Shown here: piece by piece, positions 32,601 to 41,330 of the stretch
How the letters are laid out: each line of letters opens with the position of its first letter
How positions within the stretch are numbered: position 1 is the stretch's first letter
Origin: Rhodococcus sp. 4CII
Lineage (GTDB): Bacteria > Actinomycetota > Actinomycetes > Mycobacteriales > Mycobacteriaceae
Assembly (NCBI RefSeq): GCF_014256275.1
Contig: NZ_JACCFE010000002.1
Coordinates: 2,418,001-2,482,000 of the forward strand
Length of the DNA stretch: 64,000 nt
Direction: 5' to 3'
Position numbers and translations under genes: made by a program
The notes under the pieces: generated by a model
What the model was told of the DNA's origin: nothing
The model's database searches: none
The model's input: only the letters and a program-made list of their open reading frames with translations

Positions 32601-34340
32601 CAGCCCGTCGTCCACCGGTCCCGGCGCCGCGTGGCGAATCCCGAATTCGTACATCCAGCAGTCTGTTCCGCGACTGTTCATCACGGTGTACGGGCGCTCG
32701 TCGAGCACGGCGACACCGAGGCTCTGCAGGATCGGAAGCACGTCGCCGAGGGAGGCGGGAGCGCCGCCGACGAAGAGCGTGAAACGCCAGTCGGCCTCGT
32801 TCGCCTCGAGCCGCGTATCGATTGCGCCGTCCCTCAGTCTCTCGAACACCGCCACATCCGCATGGGCGCGCGGGGTGTCGAAGTCGTGCTTGTACCCCTC
32901 CGGGAAGTGGTCCGCATAGTGCGCGAGGAGGTCGCGTGGGACCGCACCGGCCTGTCCGCGGAACCGGTCTTCCCACGTCCGGCAGGCTCGGGAAATCCGG
33001 CGCTGAACGTCCAGGCGGCGTGCGTCCGTCACCGCGGTGCCCGCCGGAACCCGCATCGTGAAGTGCACGACGGCCAGCGGGTACTCGGACACATTGGTGG
33101 TGTATTCGACGGCGGTGCCGCCCAATTCGTCCAGGAGCACGCGCTGGGCCGCCAGTCGGGTGCGGGTGTTGTACCGATCGCGGGGAATGAACACCAGCGC
33201 CGACATGCTGTCGCCGACGGCGTCCGTGCGCAGGAACAGGTGGATGTGCTCGCGGGCGGTGATGCCCGCGACCTCCGTCAGGGCCGAATGCAGCGAGTCC
33301 GGGCTCGCCGCGAACAGTTCGGTCAGCGGCAGCGCCTGCACGACCTGCAGCACGGCCTGCCCGGAGAAGGAGTCGACGTCGAAGCCGGCGCGGTCGAGGA
33401 GGGCCCGCACCCGGCGTCCCGCCCCGGGGATGTCGAGAACGTTCTCGTGTCGGCCCGCCGGGGTGAACGCGCCGACGAAGCGGTGCTCGACTCCGCCCGC
33501 CCGCACACCGATCACGGACGGATACGACGAACGATGCACGGACACCGGAAGCGCCGCCTGCCCGATTGCCAGGACGGGCCCGGATTCCGCGGCCTGCGGG
33601 CGATCATCGTCCCGGTCGTGGAGCACGCCCAGAGTTTCCCCGGGTGCGCCGTCGTTGCCGTATCGCGCGTATCCGAGGACGGTGAAGTTGCCGGCTTCGC
33701 ACCAGCGCAGGAAGTCGGCGGCTTCCCGGAGTTCGTCGGACAGCGGGTCCTGCCCGGCCTGCGTGTCGAGGTGTTCGGAGACCTGGATCTGGAGTGCGCG
33801 CATGCGCGCCAGGTCCATGTCCACCCGGCGCACGTCGGCGAGGACAGTGTCCAGCGCCGCGACGAGTGCGGCGACGATGGTGTCGGTGGTGTCCGAACGC
33901 AGTCCGACGTGGATCCAGGACTCCGCCGTTCCCGGGTCGGCGGCGGGCAGCAGGTCGGTGAGCTGTCCCGACTCCGAGCGGCGGGCGACGAGCACCGGGT
34001 GTAGCGCCTCGTCGATCGGGGCACCGACCTTGGCGGCGGTCAGGAGCACCGATTCGACGAGCAGGGCCATGTCGTCGGTGACGATCTGCACGGCGGGCCC
34101 GATTCCGCTGGGGTCGTCGGCATCGATGCCCCGCACCACCGCGGTGCCGGGGATCCGGAGTCGCCCGGTGTCCAGATGGGTGTGCGCGATGCGCTCGCGC
34201 GCCTCGGGATCTCCGTCGTCGGCGGAGGGTCGACCGGCGGCGCGGAGGTAGAGGTCGAGGACGCGCCTGCGGGCGTCCTGATCGGAAAACAGCTGCTCAT
34301 CGCCCTCGAGCGATTGTGAGGACGTCGAAATTACTCTCAT
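29661..34340 (-). CDS. NAD-specific glutamate dehydrogenase, large (GDH-180 class)
   Basis: 1,559 aa from ATG 34340, preceded by GGAAGG; a GTG ten codons upstream lacks a site. It belongs to the 180-kDa class (Mtb Rv2476c). The catalytic domain has GGLRWSDRKEDFRTE near residue 755 and the substrate lysine in VGAKGGF near 788. The N-terminal 700 residues are ACT-like regulatory modules, and a helical domain ends the protein. It oxidises glutamate to 2-oxoglutarate and ammonia. Its place next to hutUIG, which produce glutamate, makes metabolic sense: histidine carbon enters the TCA cycle through it. It is divergent from the permease-hut genes. Confidence 0.95.
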   Translation of the reverse strand: MRVISTSSQSLEGDEQLFSDQDARRRVLDLYLRAAGRPSADDGDPEARERIAHTHLDTGRLRIPGTAVVRGIDADDPSGIGPAVQIVTDDMALLVESVLLTAAKVGAPIDEALHPVLVARRSESGQLTDLLPAADPGTAESWIHVGLRSDTTDTIVAALVAALDTVLADVRRVDMDLARMRALQIQVSEHLDTQAGQDPLSDELREAADFLRWCEAGNFTVLGYARYGNDGAPGETLGVLHDRDDDRPQAAESGPVLAIGQAALPVSVHRSSYPSVIGVRAGGVEHRFVGAFTPAGRHENVLDIPGAGRRVRALLDRAGFDVDSFSGQAVLQVVQALPLTELFAASPDSLHSALTEVAGITAREHIHLFLRTDAVGDSMSALVFIPRDRYNTRTRLAAQRVLLDELGGTAVEYTTNVSEYPLAVVHFTMRVPAGTAVTDARRLDVQRRISRACRTWEDRFRGQAGAVPRDLLAHYADHFPEGYKHDFDTPRAHADVAVFERLRDGAIDTRLEANEADWRFTLFVGGAPASLGDVLPILQSLGVAVLDERPYTVMNSRGTDCWMYEFGIRHAAPGPVDDGLPRRFTETFAAAWESRAEADSFNELVLRAGLDWREVEVLRAYGRYLRQGGFPYSQNHIATVLGDHPAISQELIRLFAARFDPDGTADCGDVVAALETAIGDVLGLDADRILRAYLTVVLATLRTNRYANRGRERGVLSFKFDPQQIPELPQPRPRFEIYVYSPWVEGVHMRFGAVARGGLRWSDRKEDFRTEVLGLVKAQAVKNSVIVPVGAKGGFVVARPPAPTGDPQRDRDAQRAEGVRCYRSFISGLLDVTDNVDLASGAVIPAPRVVRHDGDDTYLVVAADKGTATFSDIANDVAAQYGFWLGDAFASGGSVGYDHKALGITAKGAWESVKRHFREMGVDTQSQEFTAVGIGDMSGDVFGNGMLASQHIRLVAAFDHRHVFLDPNPDAATSFAERERLFALPRSSWADYAPELISTGGGVWERSRKSVPISEEARRALGLSPGTTELSPPDLVRAILRAPVDLLWNGGIGTYVKAGTETHLDVGDKGNDGVRVDGADVRARVVGEGGNLGFTQLGRIEFSRAGGRINTDALDNSAGVDCSDHEVNIKVLLDALVSGGRLAAEDRAAVLAGMSGEVSALVLADNVAQNDVLGTSRADAAASITVHGRLIGHLEGRYGLDRAIEVLPSRKEIAARERAGTGLTSPELATLMAHVKLALKSDLLSGDLPDSPAFADALAGYFPRRLRETFGDAIGEHPLRREIVATVLTNDVVDNGGITYAFRLGEEAGASSADAVRAFAVVSTVFDLPSLGNDIREAGLDAALADELTLFTRRLLDRASRWMLTRRPQPLAVGAEISRFRDRLAELTPHVAGWLCGEDAENLRSRTAALVARGVPADLAGRVQLLLDRFALLDIVEIADITSRDPREVAQVYYRLGEYLGLVHLLVGVSQLGRGTRWNALARLSLRDELYDTVRALCLDVIAGGEAVDTAEQKIGEWEDRNAARLARARHTLDAVTESGEHDLAALSVATRQLRSMVR

Positions 34341-34442
34341 GTCAGTACCTTCCGTCGGAAGCTTCGACACTCCCGACTGGTGCAGTGGCGGGCCGGCACG
34401 CCTCTCGGCTGGGTCCGGGGAGAACGCTTGACAGGGGGTTGT

Positions 34443-34459
34443 CTATACAGGACTATACA
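34443..34459. promoter_or_regulatory. Direct CTATACA repeats between gdh and hut genes
   Basis: CTATACA occurs twice, 10 bp apart, within an AT-rich stretch directly after a TTGACA box at 34428-34433. The reverse complement TGTATAG resembles the half-site of HutC-type operators (TGTATATACA). The GntR protein encoded at 28794-29555 is the likely binder, controlling the permease-hutUIG transcript and possibly gdh. Confidence 0.5.
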
Positions 34460-34505
34460 TCTAAGGCGATAAAAAACGTGAGTCAGAGCACACTGGATTC
34501 AGGAC

Positions 34506-36005
34506 ATGGGACAGAGCACCCCGGGACCGACCCAGCTGCCGGACTCGTCACAGAGAGACATCAGGCCTATGACACACGAGGGACCTCCCGAGATCAGCCT
34601 CGCGCCGGAGCGTCGCACCATCGACGTCGTCCCGGACGACGAGCGCCACGGATCTCCGCGCAGCCAGTTCACGCTCTGGTTCGGCGCCAACATGCAGATC
34701 ACTGCGATCGTCGACGGCGCCCTCGCGGTCGTCTTCGGCGCCGACGCACTGTGGGCCATCGTGGGCCTGCTGATCGGCAACCTCTTCGGCGGCGCCGTGA
34801 TGGCGCTGCACTCCGCCCAGGGACCGCGCCTCGGTCTGCCACAAATGATTTCGAGCCGCGCGCAGTTCGGTGTTCTCGGTGCCGTCCTCCCGCTGGTCCT
34901 CGTCGTCCTGATGTACCTCGGGTTCGCCGCGACCGGCAGCGTCCTCGCCGGTCAGGCCGTCAACGAGATCCTCCACATCGACAACCCGACCGTCGGCATC
35001 CTGATCTTCGGTGCGATGACCGCGTTCGTCGCGGTAACGGGATACAAGTTGATCCACGTCGTCGGCAAGATCGCGACCGTGGTCGGCATCCTCGGCTTCA
35101 CCTACCTCGCGATCCGGTTGTTCGCCGAATACGACGTGGCCGCGTTCGTCGGGATCAAGGGTTTCGACATCGTCACGTTCCTGCTGGCGATCTCGCTCGG
35201 GGCGGGCTGGCAGCTCACGTTCGGACCGTACGTCGCGGACTACTCCCGCTACCTGCCGCGCTCGACGAGCGAGCGGACCACGTTCTGGTCGACGTTCGCG
35301 GGCAGCGTGATCGGCTCGCAGTGGTCGATGACGTTCGGCGCGCTCGTCGCGGCCGTCGCGGGCGACGCGTTCCTCAGCGACCAGGTCGGCTTCATCGGCG
35401 GTCTCGCCGGACCCGCGGTGATCGCCCTGATGATCTACCTGGTGATCCTGGTCGGGAAGCTCACGATCAACTGCCTCAACGCGTACGGCGGATTCATGTC
35501 GATCCTCACCACGGTGACCGCCTTCAACGGACAGTCGCGCATCTCGTCGCGGGCCCGCACCCTGTACATCATCGGGTTCGTCGCCGTGTCGATGCTGATC
35601 GCGATCGGCGCCAGCGCCGACTTCCTCAACAACTTCAAGAACTTCGTCCTCGTGCTGCTGATGGTGTTCACCCCGTGGAGCGCCATCAACCTGATCGACT
35701 ACTACCTCATCTCCAAGGAGCGCGTGGACATCCCGGCGTTGTACGACCCGGAGGGCCGCTACGGTCGCTGGAACAAGACGGCGATGAGCTGCTATGCCAT
35801 CGGTGTCGTGGCGCAGATACCGTTCCTCGCGCAGAAGCTCTACACCGGGCCGGTCACGGAAATGCTGGGCGGCGCGGACATCTCGTGGATAGTCGGCATC
35901 GTCTTCACCGCCGCCCTCTACTACCCGCTCGCCCGGCGCAGCAGCAACCCGCCCGCATCGATGATCTATCCGACGAATACCGCCATGGCCGATTCGCGTC
36001 TGTGA
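34506..36005 (+). CDS. NCS1-family cytosine/purine-type permease, likely histidine/urocanate uptake
   Basis: 499 aa with twelve predicted membrane helices (first near residue 60). NCS1 signature regions: QFTLWFGANMQITAIVDGAL and WQLTFGPYVADYSRYLPR. NCS1 carriers take up nucleobases, hydantoins and, in some Hut loci, histidine-pathway compounds by proton or sodium symport. Its place just ahead of hutU suggests histidine or urocanate import. ATG 34506 has a weak AGGA; an alternative ATG at 34569 would remove 21 soluble residues. It begins downstream of the CTATACA repeats. Confidence 0.85.
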   Translation: MGQSTPGPTQLPDSSQRDIRPMTHEGPPEISLAPERRTIDVVPDDERHGSPRSQFTLWFGANMQITAIVDGALAVVFGADALWAIVGLLIGNLFGGAVMALHSAQGPRLGLPQMISSRAQFGVLGAVLPLVLVVLMYLGFAATGSVLAGQAVNEILHIDNPTVGILIFGAMTAFVAVTGYKLIHVVGKIATVVGILGFTYLAIRLFAEYDVAAFVGIKGFDIVTFLLAISLGAGWQLTFGPYVADYSRYLPRSTSERTTFWSTFAGSVIGSQWSMTFGALVAAVAGDAFLSDQVGFIGGLAGPAVIALMIYLVILVGKLTINCLNAYGGFMSILTTVTAFNGQSRISSRARTLYIIGFVAVSMLIAIGASADFLNNFKNFVLVLLMVFTPWSAINLIDYYLISKERVDIPALYDPEGRYGRWNKTAMSCYAIGVVAQIPFLAQKLYTGPVTEMLGGADISWIVGIVFTAALYYPLARRSSNPPASMIYPTNTAMADSRL

Positions 36006-36064
36006 AACACCCTGACCCCCAGACTCTTTCCCCTCTCACGTTCGACCATCAAGGAGTACACGAC

Positions 36065-37741
36065 ATGACCACCACGACGCCTCCGGTTTCCGGACCCCGC
36101 CACGTCTCGGCGCCCCGCGGCACCGAACTGACGACCCTCGGCTGGCAGCAAGAAGGCGCCCTGCGCATGCTGATGAACAACCTCGACCCCGAGGTCGCCG
36201 AGCACCCCGACTCCCTCGTCGTCTACGGCGGCACCGGCAAGGCCGCGCGCAGCTGGGAAGCGTTCGACGCGATGGTCCGCACACTGAAGACGCTGAAGTC
36301 GGACGAGACGATGCTGGTGCAGTCCGGCAAGCCCGTGGGTGTGTTCCGCACCAGCGAGTGGGCGCCCCGTGTGCTGCTCGCGAACTCGAACCTCGTCGGC
36401 GACTGGGCGAACTGGGAGGAGTTCCGCAAGCTCGACGCCCTCGGCCTGATCATGTACGGGCAGATGACGGCCGGATCGTGGATCTACATCGGCACGCAGG
36501 GCATCCTGCAGGGCACGTACGAGACGTTCGGTGCGGTCGCCCGGAAGCGCTTCGGCGGTTCGCTCGCCGGCACCATCACGCTGACGGCCGGACTCGGCGG
36601 CATGGGCGGCGCGCAGCCCCTCGCCGTGACGATGAACGACGGCGTCGCGATCTGCGTCGACTGTGACGTCACCCGCATCGACCGCCGCATCGCGCACAAG
36701 TACCTCGACACCAAGGCCACCGACGTCCAGGACGCCCTGCGGCTGGCGATCGAGGCACGCGACGCGAAGCGCCCGCTGTCGATCGGCCTGGAGGGCAACG
36801 CCGCGGAGATCTTCCCCGAACTGCTCGCCATGAACGCCCCCATCGACATCGTCACCGACCAGACGTCGGCGCACGACCCGCTGTCGTACCTGCCGCTCGG
36901 CATCGATTTCGCCGACATGAAGGCGATGGCCGACAAGGATCCGGCGAAGTTCACCGAGGACTCCCGCGCGTCGATGGCCCGCCACGTCGCCGCGATGGTC
37001 GGCTTCCTGGACAAGGGCGCCGAGGTGTTCGACTACGGCAACTCCATCCGCGACGAGGCCCGCAAGGCCGGCTACTACCGCGCGTTCGACTTCCCCGGAT
37101 TCGTCCCCGCCTACATCCGCCCGCTGTTCGAGGAGGGCCTCGGCCCGTTCCGCTGGGCCGCGCTGTCGGGCGACCCGAAGGACATCGAGGCAACCGACAA
37201 GGCGATCCTCGAACTGTTCCCCGAGAACGAGCACCTGAAGCGCTGGATCACGATGGCAGGCGAGAAGGTGGCGTTCGAGGGCCTGCCCGCGCGGATCTGC
37301 TGGCTCGGCTACGGCGAACGGCACAAGGCCGGCCTGAAGTTCAACGAGATGGTGGCGTCCGGTGAGTTGTCCGCACCCGTCGCCATCGGCCGCGACCACC
37401 TCGACTCCGGATCGGTCGCGTCCCCGTACCGCGAGACCGAGTCGATGCTCGACGGCTCCGACGCGATCGCCGACTGGCCGCTGCTCAATGCACTCGTCAA
37501 CACCGCGTCGGGGGCGTCGTGGGTGTCCATCCACCAGGGCGGCGGCGTCGGCATGGGACGTTCCATCCACGCCGGTCAGGTGTGCATCGCGGACGGCACC
37601 GACCTGGCGGCCGAGAAGCTCGAGCGGGTCCTGACCAACGATCCCGGCATGGGTGTCATCCGGCACGTCGACGCCGGCTACGACCACGCCGCCGACGTCG
37701 CCCGCGAGCGCGGCGTCCGCGTGCCGATGTCCGAAGGATGA
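36065..37741 (+). CDS. hutU: Urocanate hydratase HutU
   Basis: 558 aa, full length. NAD+ is held by the segment GLGGMGGAQPLAVTMNDGV, where NAD acts as an electrophile. The catalytic cysteine lies in ARICWLGYGERHKAG near residue 410. It turns urocanate into imidazolonepropionate, the second step of histidine breakdown. AAGGAG stands eight bases before the ATG, which I preferred to the long upstream extension through the permease shadow. The stop overlaps a possible ATG of hutI. Confidence 0.97.
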   Translation: MTTTTPPVSGPRHVSAPRGTELTTLGWQQEGALRMLMNNLDPEVAEHPDSLVVYGGTGKAARSWEAFDAMVRTLKTLKSDETMLVQSGKPVGVFRTSEWAPRVLLANSNLVGDWANWEEFRKLDALGLIMYGQMTAGSWIYIGTQGILQGTYETFGAVARKRFGGSLAGTITLTAGLGGMGGAQPLAVTMNDGVAICVDCDVTRIDRRIAHKYLDTKATDVQDALRLAIEARDAKRPLSIGLEGNAAEIFPELLAMNAPIDIVTDQTSAHDPLSYLPLGIDFADMKAMADKDPAKFTEDSRASMARHVAAMVGFLDKGAEVFDYGNSIRDEARKAGYYRAFDFPGFVPAYIRPLFEEGLGPFRWAALSGDPKDIEATDKAILELFPENEHLKRWITMAGEKVAFEGLPARICWLGYGERHKAGLKFNEMVASGELSAPVAIGRDHLDSGSVASPYRETESMLDGSDAIADWPLLNALVNTASGASWVSIHQGGGVGMGRSIHAGQVCIADGTDLAAEKLERVLTNDPGMGVIRHVDAGYDHAADVARERGVRVPMSEG

Positions 37742-37788
37742 CCGCAGGCCCGCGCGACCGTATTTTCGAACCACTGGAAGGAACAGCA

Positions 37789-39012
37789 GTGACGGCGAAC
37801 ACCTCCCGCTCCACAGTGCTGACCGGCATCAGCACCCTGGTGACCAACGACCCGACAGTGGGGGAAGGTCCGCTCGGGCTGCTCCGCGACGCCGCCGTCG
37901 TCTTCGACGGCGGCGTGGTGGCCTGGGTCGGCAGCGCAGGCTCCGCGCCGGCGGCGGACATCGGGCACGACCTCGACGGCAGGGCGGTGCTGCCCGGCTT
38001 CGTCGAGAGCCATTCGCATCTCGTGTTCGGCGGGGAGCGCGCGGAAGAATTCGCGGCGCGGATGGCCGGGCAGCCGTACGCGGCGGGTGGCATCCGCAAC
38101 ACGATCGAGGCCACCCGCAACGCCACCGACGAACAGCTGCAGTCGAATACACGGCGGTTGCTCGACGAGTCCCTGCGGTCGGGCAGCACCACCGTGGAAT
38201 GCAAGACCGGGTACGGGCAGACGGTCGAGCACGAACTGCGCAGCACGCGGATCGCAGCGTCCCTCACCGACGAGGTGACGCTGCTCGCCGCGCACGTGCC
38301 ACCGCCGGAGTACGCGGGCCGCGCCGACGACTACGTCGCCATGGTGTGCGCGGAGATGATCGATGCCTGTGCCCCTCAGGCCAAGTGGATCGACGTGTTC
38401 TGTGAGACCGGCGCGTTCGACCGCGACCAGGCGCACGCCGTGCTCACTGCCGGGATGGCGAAGGGGCTGATCCCCCGGGTTCACGGCAATCAGCTCCGCG
38501 AGGGTCCCGGAGTGCAACTCGCCGTCGAACTGGGGGCCGCGTCCGTCGACCACGTCTGCTACACGACGCAGGCCGACATCGACGCACTGGCACAGAGTTC
38601 GACCGTCGCCACCTTGCTGCCGGGTGCCGACTTCTCCACCCGGAACAAGTACCCGGACGCCCGGGCACTGCTCGACGCGGGTGTCACGGTGGCGCTGGGT
38701 GCCGACTGCAACCCCGGCACCAGCTACACCACCAGCCTGCCGTTCTGCATCGCGATCGCCGTGCGCGACATGCACATGACCCCGGACGAGGCGATCTGGG
38801 CGGCGACGGCGGGCGGCGCCCGCGCGTTGCAGCGTGACGACATCGGGGTCCTGCGTCCCGGCGCGCGGGCCGACGCCCTCGCCCTCGCCGCGCCGTCGTA
38901 CCTACACCTGGCCTACCGGCCCGGCGTCCCCCTGGTCAGCGATGTGTGGCGCGGCGGCGAACTCGCCTGGTCCGCGCGCACCATCCACGAGAAGGAAAGG
39001 GCACTGCGATGA
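37789..39012 (+). CDS. hutI: Imidazolonepropionase HutI
   Basis: 407 aa metal-dependent amidohydrolase. The metal and substrate residues are in VESHSHLVFGGERAEEF, AAHVPPPEY, RVHGNQL, VDHVCYTT and LGADCNPGTSYTT. It opens the imidazolone ring to N-formimino-glutamate. I chose GTG 37789 because GGAAGGAAC lies at the right distance; an ATG at 37738 overlapping the hutU stop would add 17 residues with no ribosome site. The stop overlaps the hutG ATG. Confidence 0.95.
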   Translation: MTANTSRSTVLTGISTLVTNDPTVGEGPLGLLRDAAVVFDGGVVAWVGSAGSAPAADIGHDLDGRAVLPGFVESHSHLVFGGERAEEFAARMAGQPYAAGGIRNTIEATRNATDEQLQSNTRRLLDESLRSGSTTVECKTGYGQTVEHELRSTRIAASLTDEVTLLAAHVPPPEYAGRADDYVAMVCAEMIDACAPQAKWIDVFCETGAFDRDQAHAVLTAGMAKGLIPRVHGNQLREGPGVQLAVELGAASVDHVCYTTQADIDALAQSSTVATLLPGADFSTRNKYPDARALLDAGVTVALGADCNPGTSYTTSLPFCIAIAVRDMHMTPDEAIWAATAGGARALQRDDIGVLRPGARADALALAAPSYLHLAYRPGVPLVSDVWRGGELAWSARTIHEKERALR

Positions 39013-39971
39013 TGGAGAACCTGTTGATCCCCCCACCTCCCTGGACCGGCAGGGTGGACGGCACGTCGAGCCACCACCTGCGCTGGCACCAGTCGGTGAC
39101 CCCACTTCGCGACAATTCCGAACCCGGCGCGTGCGTGTTCGTCGGCTTCGCGTGCGACGAGGGCGTGGAGCGGAACAAGGGACGCCGCGGGGCGGCCCGC
39201 GGCCCGGACGCGTTGCGGGGCGCGCTGTCGTCGATGGCGCTCGCCGAGCCGCTCCGCGCCTACGACGCCGGCACCGTCGCGGTCACCGACAACCGTCTGG
39301 AGACGGGGCAGATGGCGCTCGGCGGCGTGGTGGCCGCGGCACTCGACGCCGGCCAGTTCCCCGTGGTCCTCGGCGGCGGCCACGAGGTGGCCTACGGGAC
39401 GTACCTCGGTCTGGCGCAGGCATCGGTCCGGACCCCGACCCGGCGGATCGGGATCCTGAACCTGGACGCCCACTTCGACCTGCGGTCCGATCCGGTCCCG
39501 AGTTCGGGCACCCCGTTCCGGCAGATTCTCGAACAGGAGCACGCGGCGGGCACCTCGCTCCAGTACTCGGTGCTGGGCATCAGCCAGCCGAGCAATACCA
39601 CCGCACTGTTCGACACCGCGCGCGGGTACGACGTCCGGTATCTCCTGGACGACGAGTGCTCGGTCTCCGACCGGCACCGGGTGGCGGTGTTCGTCAGCGA
39701 TTTCCTCTCCGACGTCGATCTCGTCTATCTCACCATCGACCTCGACGTCCTCCCCGCCGCCGTGGCACCGGGGGTGAGCGCTCCCGCCGCGTACGGTGTG
39801 CCTGCGGAGACGATCCAATTCGTGTGCGACGCCGTCGCCGCCAGCGGCAAGCTCGCCGTCTGCGATGTGGCCGAACTCAATCCGTCGTTCGACGTCGACA
39901 ACCGCACCGCGCGCACCGCCGCGCGGTTGCTCCATCGGATCGTCACGAAGCGGGTCCCGATCGTGCGCTGA
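39009..39971 (+). CDS. hutG: Formimidoylglutamase HutG (arginase/ureohydrolase family)
   Basis: 320 aa. Manganese ligands occur in GGGHEVAYG, LNLDAHFDLR and LTIDLDVLPAA, all intact. It hydrolyses N-formimino-glutamate to glutamate and formamide, so this organism uses the five-enzyme-free, direct route. The glutamate produced feeds the divergent glutamate dehydrogenase. ATGA overlap with hutI. No gene for histidine ammonia-lyase follows; the next gene is on the other strand. Confidence 0.94.
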   Translation: MMENLLIPPPPWTGRVDGTSSHHLRWHQSVTPLRDNSEPGACVFVGFACDEGVERNKGRRGAARGPDALRGALSSMALAEPLRAYDAGTVAVTDNRLETGQMALGGVVAAALDAGQFPVVLGGGHEVAYGTYLGLAQASVRTPTRRIGILNLDAHFDLRSDPVPSSGTPFRQILEQEHAAGTSLQYSVLGISQPSNTTALFDTARGYDVRYLLDDECSVSDRHRVAVFVSDFLSDVDLVYLTIDLDVLPAAVAPGVSAPAAYGVPAETIQFVCDAVAASGKLAVCDVAELNPSFDVDNRTARTAARLLHRIVTKRVPIVR

Positions 39972-39991
39972 GGTCGCCCGGGACCGTCCGC

Positions 39992-40825
39992 TCACCCCTC
40001 GCGCAGCACGGCGCGCAGACGGGTGGCGAACGAGGCCGGGTCCTCGGCGAAACCGATGTGGCCGCCGGGGAACATGGTGGGTTCGATGCCGAGTTCCGCG
40101 GCGAGCGCCCGCGCGGTGCGGTCGCAGAGCTGCCCGGCGGACGCCTCGCCGAGGCCGACCAGAACGCGGGTCGGCACCGAGCGCAGGACGGCGACGTCCG
40201 GGCGCCAGCGGGGGGTCGGACGCAGCATGTGCGCGTGCTGGAAGTGCTCGTCCGCCTCCGTCTGCGCATCGCGCTCGCCCGCGAACATCTGCTGGAACAC
40301 CGGCTCGGGCAGGTCGATGTTCGCCAGCGCCAGAAACTTCCGCCACGCCCCCACGACATCCCCGGCAAGGTGTGCGTCGATGATCTCGTCGGTCTTCACC
40401 CGTAGTTCCTCGCGGTCGTCCAGCAGTTCGTCCAGCGGCGGCTCGTGCGCCACCAGGGTGTGCACCAGCTCGGGGTGCGCCTGCACCAGCGCGAGCGCAC
40501 TGACGGCGCCGCCGCTGGAGCCGAAGACGACGGCCGGTCCCGCGTCGAGGTGCGTCAGGATCCGGGCCAGGTCGTCGCCGCGCATCTCGGGGGTGGAATC
40601 CTGGTCGCGGTCGTCGACCGGGCTGCGGTGAATGCCCCGCGGGTCCGTCGTCACCACGGTGTGATCGGCCGAGAGCAGATCGGCCGCCTGCGCGAAGGAA
40701 TCGGCGTCCATCGGGGCGCCCACCAGCACCACGACCGGGCCTGCGCCCCTGACCTCGTAGTACAGACTCGCTCCGGGGACCTGCAGGGTTCCGGGCTCGG
40801 CGGTGGCGGTCGGTGTCGGGGTCAT
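39992..40825 (-). CDS. Alpha/beta-hydrolase
   Basis: 277 aa. The fold is clear: strand and oxyanion region VVLVGAPMDA, then TTDPRGIHRSP. The nucleophile elbow is FGSSGGAVSA (serine near residue 105), a late aspartate probably lies in LGEASAGQ or nearby, and the catalytic histidine is in PGGHIGFAEDP. ATG 40825 follows AGGAGGAC; the 17 codons upstream read as non-coding. It ends 20 bp after hutG, on the opposite strand. The substrate is unknown. Confidence 0.87.
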   Translation of the reverse strand: MTPTPTATAEPGTLQVPGASLYYEVRGAGPVVVLVGAPMDADSFAQAADLLSADHTVVTTDPRGIHRSPVDDRDQDSTPEMRGDDLARILTHLDAGPAVVFGSSGGAVSALALVQAHPELVHTLVAHEPPLDELLDDREELRVKTDEIIDAHLAGDVVGAWRKFLALANIDLPEPVFQQMFAGERDAQTEADEHFQHAHMLRPTPRWRPDVAVLRSVPTRVLVGLGEASAGQLCDRTARALAAELGIEPTMFPGGHIGFAEDPASFATRLRAVLREG

Positions 40826-41050
40826 ACGAGTCCTCCTCGGGGTGATGCGGGTCGAAGGTAGGACCGCCGCGGGCACGCAGAATCATCGGTTGTGGGGGAA
40901 ATTTGTGCCACAGAGCGGGCACGGCGACCGGAATCGGCAGGAATCGTGGGCGTTGCACTGGAAGCGCGCGCGTCAGGATGACAGGATGATACCCACGCGA
41001 ACGGTATCTCGATGTGAGGTGCCGGGCGGCAACTGCAGGGAGTGAACGGT

Positions 41051-41254
41051 ATGGCGCAGGGTGTTGTGAAGTGGTTCAACAGCGAGAAGGGCTTCGGGTT
41101 CATAGCGCCGGACGACGGCAGCGCGGACGTGTTCGTTCATTACTCCGAGATCTCGGGCAGCGGCTACAAGTCGCTGGAGGAGAACCAGCGGGTGGAGTTC
41201 GAGGTCGGACAGGGCCAGAAGGGCCCCCAGGCCCAGAACGTCCGGGCCGTCTGA
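41051..41254 (+). CDS. Cold-shock domain protein
   Basis: 67 aa CspA-type OB fold. RNA-binding motifs are KGFGFI (RNP1) and VFVHY (RNP2), with VVKWFNSEKG at the start. It acts as an RNA/ssDNA chaperone in the cytoplasm. I chose ATG 41051, with GGGAG about nine bases upstream, over the GTG at 41042. The 225-bp gap in front probably holds a long leader, as is usual for csp genes; I see no clear box there. Confidence 0.95.
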   Translation: MAQGVVKWFNSEKGFGFIAPDDGSADVFVHYSEISGSGYKSLEENQRVEFEVGQGQKGPQAQNVRAV

Positions 41255-41272
41255 CAGCCCCGATGACACTGT

Positions 41273-41311
41273 GACGACGAGGTCGCACCCGCGCGGTGCG
41301 GCCTCGTCGTC
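41273..41311. terminator. Bidirectional hairpin terminator
   Basis: GACGACGAGGTCGCACC pairs with 41295-41311 with one G-T-type mismatch. It stands between the cold-shock gene and the opposing secreted-protein gene. Confidence 0.7.
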
Positions 41312-41330
41312 GTAGTAGGCCCCGGGACAG

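Noticed and set aside
30639..34004. Open frame of 1,121 codons on the plus strand
   Set aside because: It is the antisense shadow of the glutamate dehydrogenase; composition is Arg/Val/His-rich with no recognisable domain, and the opposite strand has clear family motifs.
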